Positions 37,503-46,600 of a stretch of DNA of 64,000 bases are shown one piece after another. Below the pieces are notes generated by a model that worked only from the letters and a program-made list of their open reading frames with translations, did no database searches and was not told the origin of the DNA. The stretch covers positions 1 through 64,000 of the forward strand of contig JADJFA010000008.1 of NCBI GenBank assembly GCA_016708875.1. The letters are read 5' to 3'. The DNA comes from Lewinellaceae bacterium (GTDB taxonomy: Bacteria > Bacteroidota > Bacteroidia > Chitinophagales > Saprospiraceae). Both the position numbers and the translations under genes were made by a program. Position 1 is the first letter of the stretch. Each line of letters begins with the position of its first letter.

Positions 37503-39191
37503 ATGTCTAGTGCTGTACGCAGGTTTTTAATCGTTTTTACCATCTTTATTGCGCTCGTAATCATCGCAACAGTAGTTTTTGTCAGAGGCTGGCTCGACCC
37601 CCTTTTGAAAGAAAAATTGATAGAAATGACGGCACAGTCCAGCCAGGGAATTTACACCCTGCAAATAGACCGCCTGCATGTCAGTCTTTTCACTGGGTCA
37701 GCGGAAGCAGATGGAATACAACTGACTACGGATTCAATTCGTTGGGACTCAATCCGTCAAGTGAATCCTGATGAAACGCCGCTTAAAATTGAACTCCAAA
37801 TTGAGCGCTTGCGACTCAAGAATCTCAACCTGCTAAAATACTGGCGAACGAAAGACATCTCCCTTTCCAAGATACTGGTTCGCGACCCTCAAATAAGCCT
37901 AACTTCCGTCAAGGACACAGCAATTGAAAAATCTCCCAAAAATGATTCGCTGATTAAGGGGATGCTCGACCGCCTTCCGTTGCTCATTGCTCCCTTTTCC
38001 AAAAGTATCCATATTGGTTCTGTGACGGCTTCTAATGGCAAAATGTCTTTGCGCACTTTGTTTAATAGCAAAACCAGTTTCCAGGTTGCTGATAGTATTG
38101 CATTGAATTTGAGCAATATCAACATTGTTGCGAACGACACCACAACAATTGGCCGAGCCTTATACTCCGAGTATATATCGCTTAGCCTGCACAATTATGA
38201 ATTGTACCCAACAGGCGATCTTTATGGTTATCGTATCAACTCAGCAATCATTAATGGTCAAAAGGAACTGACTTCATTAGAAGGAATTACCATTCTGCCA
38301 AAAGCGAGTGATGCGGACTTTATGCAGCGATTAAGTATCCGGACACCGCGGCTTAAGATTAGAATGCAAGAAATACTAATTAATAAATTAGACTTGTTCA
38401 GGGCGCTACACAAAAAGGAGTTGAATATGGAATCGGTGATTGTAGAAAGTGCCCGAATAGATGTGTATCAAAACAAAAACCTGCCGCTGAGTCGCCATAA
38501 AAGAATGCCGCACGAGTTGTTTCGGTCTATTAAGCCATACCTGAATATTGATACCATTTTGCTTCGCAACTCCAATATCCTTTACACCGAATATCATGGC
38601 GATCAAGAAGGACAAATTGAATTCGAAAAGGTCAATGGCGTAATTCTAAACATTACCAATGACACCCTCAAAATGAGCGATGCGACCCCTGCCCGTATTG
38701 ATGCGCGGGCAGAATTGATGGGTGCTGGCCTGCTCGATTTATCGCTTCAAATTCCATTGCTGTCACCAAGCTTTCGTTGTGATTATTCCGCCAATTTAGG
38801 CAAAATTGATATTACTTATTTAAACCGACTGGTGGAGGATCAGAACAAATTCAGGGTAGAATCCGGCAAGGCCGAAAGTATGATCTTAAAGGTTCAGGTG
38901 CGAAATGGCGTAGCGCAAGGCACCCTGGAAGCGACCTATGACGACCTGAAAATCAGTGTGTTGCGGAAGAAAGACGGGAGTAAAAAGAAGATGATCTCCG
39001 TGGTAGCCAATATTATACTTCGTGGAAAAAACGAACGCGGTTCTGAAAACAAACCCTTCAAAGTCGCCAACATTTATTACCGTCGTGAACCTACTGACGG
39101 TATTCTTCGATATATATGGCGCTCGGCGCAGACCGGATTACTGGAAACCTTGGTGCCGCGAAATATTTCGGGCGGTAAAATGCCAGATTAA
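37503..39191 (+). CDS. AsmA-like/DUF748-type membrane-anchored envelope protein
   Basis: 562 residues. One N-terminal transmembrane helix (FLIVFTIFIALVIIATVVFV) anchors a long beta-rich periplasmic part with YTLQIDRLHVSLFTGSAEAD near the start and repeated amphipathic strands (LSKILVRDPQISL, VIVESARIDVY). The layout matches AsmA-like/VPS13-like bridge proteins that span the envelope, but the sequence match is only by architecture. Function by inference: lipid transport or outer-membrane homeostasis. The gene is single, followed by a repeat hairpin. An upstream TACTTTCA at about 37494 is only a partial -7 match. Confidence 0.7.
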   Translation: MSSAVRRFLIVFTIFIALVIIATVVFVRGWLDPLLKEKLIEMTAQSSQGIYTLQIDRLHVSLFTGSAEADGIQLTTDSIRWDSIRQVNPDETPLKIELQIERLRLKNLNLLKYWRTKDISLSKILVRDPQISLTSVKDTAIEKSPKNDSLIKGMLDRLPLLIAPFSKSIHIGSVTASNGKMSLRTLFNSKTSFQVADSIALNLSNINIVANDTTTIGRALYSEYISLSLHNYELYPTGDLYGYRINSAIINGQKELTSLEGITILPKASDADFMQRLSIRTPRLKIRMQEILINKLDLFRALHKKELNMESVIVESARIDVYQNKNLPLSRHKRMPHELFRSIKPYLNIDTILLRNSNILYTEYHGDQEGQIEFEKVNGVILNITNDTLKMSDATPARIDARAELMGAGLLDLSLQIPLLSPSFRCDYSANLGKIDITYLNRLVEDQNKFRVESGKAESMILKVQVRNGVAQGTLEATYDDLKISVLRKKDGSKKKMISVVANIILRGKNERGSENKPFKVANIYYRREPTDGILRYIWRSAQTGLLETLVPRNISGGKMPD

Positions 39192-39200
39192 GGAAAAATG

Positions 39201-39267
39201 TTTCCACAACGCCACAACGACAACGCTTTGGACTCAAAACGTTGTGTCGTTGTGGCGTTGTGTGAAA
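39201..39267. repeat. hairpin repeat, CCACAACG family, copy 1
   Basis: The left arm (39201-39225) is built of CCACAACG, CCACAACG and ACAACG units. The right arm (39240-39267) has the complementary CGTTGTGTCGTTGTGG and CGTTGTGTG. It starts 9 nt after the stop of the AsmA-like gene and ends 17 nt from the kinase stop, between convergent genes. A second copy lies at 52948. Confidence 0.8.
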
Positions 39268-39284
39268 TATTTCTTACCCGGTAC

Positions 39285-40349
39285 TTATGTGCCAATTTTA
39301 TACTCATTGACCTCAATAATGGGTAAGGCCACTGTGAAATAATGGTGAGATTCAATCACTTCTACTTCTTTTTCTGTCAACATTCGATAGCGGTCCCGTA
39401 TGTTTTGCAGGCCTACGCCGGTTGAATCCATCACCTGGTTTTTTCGCTGCAAATTGTTTCGGATAATAAGCTGGCCATTTTCACAAAACACCTGAATATG
39501 AAGCGGTTTTTCGACCGAGATGACATTGTGTTTGATTACGTTTTCAAATAGCATTTGCAAGGAAAGGGGAACAATACCATAAGATCTATTTTGCTCTGAA
39601 CAGGTTATTTCCACTTGCAAATTTTCACCAAAACGTTCCTTTAATAAAAACACATAGGCGTCCAAAAATTCCAACTCTTTGCTTAGCGGAATAACTTTGG
39701 CTTCGCGACTTTCGAGCACATACCTATATACATTGCTTAGTTGCTGCAAGAATCGCACTGCCTTATCGGCATCTTCCGGGATGAGATAAGCCAAGGTGTT
39801 CAGGCTATTGAACAAGAAGTGTGGGTTAACCTGATTGCGCAGTCCTTCAAGTTGCGACTCAATATTTTGGCGCTCAAGCTGGGCTTTTTCGGCTACTGTT
39901 CGCTGCAATTGGATATAAAAAGAAATGGCTTCGTAGAGCGTGATTACCAGGGCACAAAGTATGAGTGAAGCGATGAATTTGACAACGTGATTAGGTTCAA
40001 CGCCATGGCTGATTCCCATGGAATTGAAAAGCCGATGCAATACAAAATCCACCACAAAAAACAGCACTATAAACCCCAAAAAGACACCGAGTATGCGCTT
40101 TCCAATTGCCTCATTTGTGGGATGTCGCCATTTCATTTCGCTATAAATCCAACGCATCCCAAACCAGAAGATGGTCGTATAAACCAATGACATTGGTATA
40201 CAAACTGCTATAAAACTCCAGTCCAGCCGCTCGTAGGCGTCACCAAATAACAATAGTGATACCAATACGCTAGCAATAGGCAGCCCTGCGATGATAATCC
40301 ATCGGTCGTTGAATCCTGATATTTCTTCAAAGCAGGGTTTGATTTTCAT
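39285..40349 (-). CDS. LytS/YehU-type sensor histidine kinase
   Basis: A 354-residue inner-membrane kinase. Four transmembrane helices lie in residues 15-160, then a coiled coil (AEKAQLERQNIESQLEGLRN), the His_kinase box NPHFLFNSLNTL with the phosphoacceptor His, and an HATPase_c domain with LFENVIKHNVI (N box) and TGVGLQNIRDRY (G box). Kinases of this type phosphorylate LytTR regulators and normally lie beside one; none is adjacent, and the only LytTR regulator visible is at 2399-3148, 36 kb away. A hairpin of the ACCACATAG family lies 27 bp upstream of its start. Confidence 0.93.
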   Translation of the reverse strand: MKIKPCFEEISGFNDRWIIIAGLPIASVLVSLLLFGDAYERLDWSFIAVCIPMSLVYTTIFWFGMRWIYSEMKWRHPTNEAIGKRILGVFLGFIVLFFVVDFVLHRLFNSMGISHGVEPNHVVKFIASLILCALVITLYEAISFYIQLQRTVAEKAQLERQNIESQLEGLRNQVNPHFLFNSLNTLAYLIPEDADKAVRFLQQLSNVYRYVLESREAKVIPLSKELEFLDAYVFLLKERFGENLQVEITCSEQNRSYGIVPLSLQMLFENVIKHNVISVEKPLHIQVFCENGQLIIRNNLQRKNQVMDSTGVGLQNIRDRYRMLTEKEVEVIESHHYFTVALPIIEVNEYKIGT

Positions 40350-40375
40350 GGACTACAACTTTTTTCTTTTTTGTT

Positions 40376-40451
40376 ACCACATAGTTCACATAGCACACAT
40401 AGTTTTTTGATAGGAATCCATCAACTGTGTGTGCCATGTGGACTATGTGGT
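40376..40451. repeat. hairpin repeat, ACCACATAG family, copy 1
   Basis: The left arm is ACCACATAG TTCACATAG CACACATAG, three 9-nt units. The right arm is complementary with three mismatches. The loop contains TTGAT...ATCAA and GGAATCC. It lies between the kinase start and the GxxExxY stop. Its twin is at 40922-41015. Confidence 0.88.
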
Positions 40452-40477
40452 ATAATTATGTTTCGATGTGGTTTTAT

Positions 40478-40898
40478 TTATCCTTCTGGTAATGCAGAAA
40501 AATATTCATTGACGAATGTCTTCTGTCCTTCGTAGTAAATATTTCGCACGTGAAAGTTTATCAGAATTCCTTTTGGCTTTTGCAGGTGTTTCATATATGA
40601 AATCAAGGTAGCGTCAAAGATCGGATGCATCTCCCTTGTGGACTTTAACTCACAGATAATGAGGTTTTCAACTAATAGGTCATATCGTAGTTCGCAGTCT
40701 AAATCAACACCCTTGTAGTTGACGATGATGGCCTGCTGGCGAACAACTTTTAGACCTCTAAGCCGTAATTCATGCATCAACGCTGCTTCATACACTTTCT
40801 CTAAAAGTCCGGGGCCTAGAATTTTATGGACTTCAATAGCGGCTCCAATGATTAATCCGAGTAAGATCGTTGACTTTCTTTTTGGTTGTTGTTTCCAT
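40478..40898 (-). CDS. GxxExxY protein (PD-(D/E)XK-type nuclease family), frame broken near N-terminus
   Basis: About 138 residues. The name motif appears as GPGLLEKVYE after IIGAAIEVHK; further segments are CELRYDLLVENLIICELKST, which holds the D and ExK-like residues of a PD-(D/E)XK nuclease core, and a conserved end (GILINFHVRNIYYEGQKTFV). The main frame runs upstream into the flanking hairpin (start 40951), but a second frame has an ATG at 40898 (METTTKKKVNDLTR) that joins naturally to IIGAAIEVHK with a one-base change near 40855; I prefer that start. The family function is unknown. The gene sits exactly between two copies of one hairpin repeat. Confidence 0.85.
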
Positions 40899-40921
40899 GA
40901 CAGTGTGTGTTTTGGTGAAGA

Positions 40922-41015
40922 ATATTTGTTACCACATAGTTCACATAGCACACATAGTTTTTTGATACGAAACCATCAACTATGTGTGCTATGTGAACTA
41001 TGTGGTAACAAATAT
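40922..41015. repeat. hairpin repeat, ACCACATAG family, copy 2, 36-bp perfect stem
   Basis: Left arm 40922-40957 and right arm 40980-41015 are exact reverse complements (36 bp), with ACCACATAG, TTCACATAG and CACACATAG as the central units and a 22-nt loop (TTGAT...ATCAA). It ends 42 nt from the TonB receptor stop and begins 23 nt before the GxxExxY start. The same loop wording occurs in copy 1. Confidence 0.92.
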
Positions 41016-41056
41016 AACCAAAAAAGAACACTTTGTCAAACAAAAAACATCTGGTT

Positions 41057-43457
41057 CTAAAACTCAATGCGGTACATCAAATCCGGGAAAAACCCAATCT
41101 GATAAGTCTTTCCCACTTCATTTCGCACCTCATTGTATTGCATGGCGAAGATATTCTGCTTGTTGGTCACGTTCTGAAAATCGAGGAAAAACGTTTGCGA
41201 CAGTTTCAGTTTCGGGCTGTTGAGGCGCATTCCAATTTTGACGTCCCAGCGGAAATAGTCATCTAAACGCATGCTATATGCTTGATTTTCAATCAACACC
41301 TCCCGACCAGCAGCTTTGCTTGCTTCCAAATCTACCGGCGTATAAGGACGGCCACCGGCAGCGGTCACTTTCGTATCGAGTGTCAGAAAACGGCGGCCAG
41401 AATTGCCAAGTTTGAATTCTCTGCCAGCCAATGCATTCAGTACATAACTGCCGTTAAAAGCCGTAGAACGTTCCACACCGTCAGAACCCTTGTACTTTGA
41501 ATCGAACACACTCACCGTCAAGAGACTATACCAACCCTGGCTGAAAAATTTTTCTACCGTCAGTTCTACGCCAAGATTCGTTCCGGTTCCTTCATTCACA
41601 AGATTGTTTTTTTCCGGGAATACAAAGTCTGCACCCGCATTGAGCAAGGCAAAGCTGCTGGGCATTGATTCAACCGGAACATCGGACAACAGCTGATAAT
41701 ACGTTTCTGCTTTTATACGCCACGACGCGGCAGGTTTGTAGTCCCAACCCAGCACAAAGTGTTGACTTCGGGTAAAGCCCAGGCCAGCGTTTGTCTCCAC
41801 GGCAGTGCCGTCCGGTTGACGTTCGCGAAAAAGGAAAACGGGAAGCGGTTGGGTTTGGTGATGAAGACCGTAGCCGAGATTGAGGGTAGATTTTGGGGAG
41901 AATTGCCAGTTTAGGGCAATACGAGGTTCAATAGCAACATCCTCCGTTTTGTCAAAATAGAGACCGTGCACACCTGTGTTAAGCGTCAGGCGTTCCGCAA
42001 TGCGCCATTCATTGTGTTTGCGCGTATGCTTCGGCCTGATTGAAAGACCCATCAAAGTCTCGCTGGGTAAACAGGTCAGGAATGCCGTCGCCGTTGAAAT
42101 CAGGAATGCCAACGCGGGTTTTTACATAGGTGTCGAGCTGTTGGTTTTGCAGCAAAATGCCAGTCCGCAATGTAAAGCGGCGATTGATTTTGTTGTTGTA
42201 GAATGACGAAAGGCGATAGGTATTGCCAGCGTCCAACACATCAAAAGTTTGCAACAGCCCACCAAATTCATCAGTCATTTCCAGGTCTTCTGTTTTGTAA
42301 GAATTGCCTGAATACGAGGCGCTTAACACCGTGCGGATGTAGGAATGGTCATTCAGTAACAGGTTGTGTTTCAAACCAATAACGCCAAATTTTGAAATTG
42401 AAAAAGCATTTTCATCGGGGTTGGCAAACAAATCAGTGGTATCAATATCAGCGCCCAAAAAGTCAATTGAACTGTGTCCGCCAATGCCGAAAATGCTGAA
42501 GCTTCCGGCCTTTGTATTGCCAAAATCAAAGTTGAAAGTGAGGTCTTTATATTTCGGGGTCGCAGTGGTGCCAACATTCAAGCCAGCTGCCTGCGCAATC
42601 TCCGCAAACGAATGGCGATAGGCCACCACAAACGAGCCTTTGCCTTTCCTGACAGGGCCTTCAATGGCCGCCTCCATTCCTGTAAACGCCCCAACTTGGC
42701 CCATAAACTCAAAACGGTCTTTGTTGCCCTTGCGAAGGTTGATGTCGAATACACCTGCGGTAGCATTGCCATAATCAGCGGGAAAAGCCGAGGTTAAAAA
42801 GTCTGAATTACCGATCATATTCGGGTTCAAGGCGCTTACTGGTCCACCTGTTGTGCCAAGTGTAGAATAGTGGTTGGGGTTTGGAATCGGGATGCCTTCT
42901 AGCCGCCAGAGTACGCCTGTAGGCGCATTGCCACGAATAATGATGTCGTTGCGGGCATCATTGCTGGCGGCCACCCCTGCAAAATTGGCCACGAGGCGAC
43001 CCACGTCTCCGCGACCGCCCGAATAGCGACTCACTTCTTCAGTATTGAACTGTCGGGCGGAAATGGTGGCTAATTCATTGATTGCCTTGTCTTTATTCAC
43101 TTTAGCAACGATCACTACCTCGTCCATCGAGGCAAAAGATTCTTCCATTTTCAAAGATAACAGCACCTCCTTGCCAGCGGTCACGAGTACATTCGGGACG
43201 GTCTGCATTTCATAACCAACGTATGTGATACGGAGTGTCTGGCGACCAACGGGAACATTTTTCAAAACAAACGATCCATCCATATCGGTCGTTGCGCCAA
43301 TGGCAGGTTCAACGTTGAGCACCTGTACGGTGGCCCCAATGAGCGGTGTTTCTGTCTGTTTGTCGAGCACATTTCCGCGCAGGGTCTGTGTTTGGGAAAA
43401 AAGAAAAGCGGGAAAAAGGAGTATTGGCAGCATTGCCAAAATACGGTTCAGTTTCAT
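41057..43457 (-). CDS. TonB-dependent receptor with carboxypeptidase-like N-terminal domain, one frame break
   Basis: About 800 residues in two frames. A signal peptide (MKLNRILAMLPILLFPAFLF) leads to a CarboxypepD_reg domain (LRGNVLDKQTETPLIGATVQ), a plug domain (SGGRGDVGRLVANFAG, DIIIRGNAPTGVLWRLEGIP) and a 22-strand-type barrel ending YQIGFFPDLMYRIEF. The frame changes near 42020 by one base in ACACAATGAATGG. No SusD-like lipoprotein gene is adjacent, so it is probably a stand-alone receptor; the substrate is unknown. GDGIPDLF-like wording in an extracellular loop suggests a calcium site. Confidence 0.9.
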
Positions 43458-43513
43458 AGTCAGATCGTTTTTTAATTAAATGATGGGGCAAACATCGGGG
43501 CGGGGGAAACGCC

Positions 43514-43553
43514 TAAAAAGCAAAAAGTCCCCAGTTGTAGCCAGGGACTTTTG
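43514..43553 (-). terminator. rho-independent terminator of the CHU_C protein gene
   Basis: On the minus strand AAAAGTCCC pairs with GGGACTTTT around a 13-14 nt loop and is followed by TTTGCTTTTTAGG, a U-rich tract. It lies about 100 nt after the stop at 43656. Confidence 0.7.
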
Positions 43554-43578
43554 AATGGTATAAATTGAGGGGTGAGTT

Positions 43579-43659
43579 GTAGGGCGAAATTCATTTCGCC
43601 TTAATCGCAGTGTGAAATAAATTTCGCTTAAATGCGGGACGAAATAAATTTCGCCCTAC
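43579..43659. repeat. GGGCGAAAT-AAATTTCGC palindromic repeat, compound copy
   Basis: GTAGGGCGAAATTCATTTCGCC at the left and GACGAAATAAATTTCGCCCTAC at the right form a stem, with a third GAAATAAATTTCGC unit between. The right arm overlaps the stop codon of the minus-strand gene ending at 43656. A compact copy of this family is at 62475-62525. Confidence 0.75.
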
Positions 43660-46600
43660 CGCAACAACGTCACATCGCCCACTCGCTTACCAACCAATTC
43701 ACCGCATGTCACTTTCACGATATAAACATACACATCTGAAGGCGCAGGTTTGCCGTCAATCGTACCATCCCAATACGAATCTCCTCGGTTTTCATACACT
43801 TTCTCGCCCCAACGGTCATAAATCTCCAGACTACTCACTACTTCAGCACCCTCGTGTTCCACCACGCGAAACACGTCGTTCTTGCCATCGCCATTGGGCG
43901 TAAAAGCATTGGGAATGTCCAGACTGTCTGCTGAGCATGGTGGGAACACCACGACCCTGAATACCAATTCAGCCAGGCAACCGTCAGCATCGGTCAAACT
44001 TAATCGATATTCCTGGTATCCCGAGGAGTCCAAAAGGTAAGTAACGCTGGGGCAATTTGCACAGGGTGGGGTAGGGCTAGGCTCCCATACATAAGTGACA
44101 TAACCGTTTGGCCCAGTGATAGTTATAATTTGTCCGTAAGTACCAAAAATTGTGTCCGACGGCACAATTACAGGAGGGTCTTTCTCAATCACAGTCACAA
44201 GATGCGTGCTGTCGCAGCCATTGAAAGCGGTTGACACTAAAGTTAGCGTTCCGCTTTCCGTGAACAAACTATCGTAAACCTGTAGCGAATCCCCAGCACA
44301 AAACACACGGAGTTCTTCCGTCATTGACTCGGGCAGCACCATTAAAGTCTGAAAAATGGTGCTGTCACAGCCATTCACGTTGTTCAATACAATGGAATAG
44401 TTACCTTCTGTAGCAGTCAAGGTGCCAAGGACATCCACCGGTTCGCCTTCACAGGTGGTCAATCCGTCAAGTTGTGTGGTGTCGCGATTTAATACTTGTA
44501 TTTCAAGGGAATCGGTTGCCGTGCAGCCATTTGCAAAGGTGATGGTTACGGCGTACTGACTATTACCAGACACTTGGACCGTTTGCGACTGCAGTACAGG
44601 ATTTTGAATGCCCGGCCCTTGCCAGAGATAGCCACTTCCAGCAGGTGTGGCAACAAGGGTAGTAGGCGCTCCTTCACAAATTACAGCATCGCCGTTAATC
44701 ATTGCGGTTGCTGATCCAAATGTAATTTCAAACAGGTGGGTTACGGTGCAGCCACTGGAGCTTTCTATCAAGGTCAAGGTTTGAGGGGTATTTGCCGGGG
44801 CGCCAGGATCAGGTGTGAAGACGGTGTTAGCGCAAGTTGCACAGGTAATCCCTGTCGAGGGTTGCCATTGATAAGTATACCCCGTTTGTTCGGGAACGCC
44901 GAGTGTAACCGCTTGTAACTCGCAGTAATTCAATGCGGTATGCTCCAAGTTCAAATTTTCTAAAGATAAAACTTGCTCCTCGCAGGTACAGTTTTCTGCT
45001 GCGGGAAGGACAAACAGCAGGTCGCAAAGTTGGGTAGAATCCAGGCCGGGTAGAACTCCTGTTAGAGAGGCATAAGCGCCAGGACCAAATGTGACAAAAT
45101 TCTGAAGGGTAGCTAGCAGCACATCGTTGGCCGAGACAATGCCGTTTCCATCCACATCCTTATAAACCATGCCAACTACACCATCCACATCATTCGTCCC
45201 AATATTTTTCACGGAGAGGGTAACCTTCACTTGACCGTTTTCAATGGACAAATTGGCACTGGTCATCAGCAGTTGTGGGTGGGGCGGGTTGATGTTCAAA
45301 CTAGCCTCACCTGTAGAAATATAAATATCGCACGGCGCTCCAAGACTTAGACAAAAGGCGGATGTGCGTACCCGGGTTTGGACCAACATAATCTGGTCAA
45401 TACAGCCCGCATCAGCCCCATATTGTACAAAGAAACCAAACTCTACCGGCCCGCCGCCCTGCAAGATCGGCAAAGGCAGTTGGAAGCCTGTTGGATTTAA
45501 TGTTATTGGGCCTGGTGGTGCATTGACGCCAGGCGAATAGGAATTGATATTAACCGAAACACCTTGTGGCAGCAAAATATATACACTATCCCCAACCGAA
45601 GGGGTACCTAATAGATTCAACAGCACTGTGAATCCCTGTGTTGCGCCACAATTTTCTCCGATAATCCCTGTCGGTTGTATACCAATTTGAACCCCATAAG
45701 TTGGATTAAGTCCGTTAATATTGAGCGCGTCGCCGGGAATATTCAGCACATTGGTTTGCCGACCGCAAGGCTCTATACCTGAGGTGCTGTAGATGATTGG
45801 TGTATTTGATACAAATCCGCATTCGGCAATGGTTTTGAATCGGATATGAAAAGCGTTTTGTGGATTTAGGTTCACGCCAGGCAAACCGTTGGTGGCAATT
45901 ACAGATAAAATACTGTCCAGCTCCCATTGGAAAAGATTGCCAGCCAGAAGTGTCGGGTCAGCAATATTTACCCAAGGAGCGCCTTCGGGATAAGAAATTT
46001 GACAAGTGCCATCTACAATATGTAGACCCTGTGGCAATTTTATGGATGCATCAAGGTTGTAGGCGTACCCTACTTTGGCGTTAAAGACTTCAAATTCAAA
46101 CCAATCTGAAGTATCACAAAGTGTAAGTGATGCGGGTTCTAACAATACATCTAATTCCAATTCAGGCCGTTCAAGGTTGAGCTCGATTAAAAAAGTGTCG
46201 CGCCCACAATCTGTATCCGCCAGGCTCGAAATGGGTGAGCAAGCCCAACCGAAAATCAGGAATAGGGAGTCTGATTCGCAGGAGATATTTTGACCAGTCA
46301 ATCGGAGACTGCGCTGGTTGAAGCCAATGATAGCACCTAGGTTGAAGAAGCCATTTGTCCCGGCAATGGCCTGATTTTGAGGCATTTGAAACAATTCAAA
46401 ATTGCTGGCTTGGCCGGAAGGTGATACAATTGCGACCCAAGCGGCAGGTGCAGTTGACACCAATACATTCTTCAAATCAAAGTCAATTTCAAATTGCCGA
46501 GTTGGGGAGTACACCACACTGTCACTTGTCTGCAGTTCAAGTTTTGGCACACTGGAAAAGAAGCCAATTGCGTTTTTGATCGAATCCAATGCTGTCATCT

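Noticed and set aside
40899..40951. GxxExxY start at 40951
   Set aside because: This part translates the hairpin repeat (CELCGNKYSS). The ATG at 40898 in a neighbouring frame gives a family-like N-terminus after one base change.
40376..41015. Retron or diversity-generating retroelement
   Set aside because: The hairpins recall msd structures, but there is no reverse transcriptase gene in the window and no template/variable repeat pair.
40376..41015. Complete insertion sequence
   Set aside because: Flanking repeats are palindromes rather than terminal inverted repeats of a transposon, no target duplication is evident and GxxExxY is not a known transposase.
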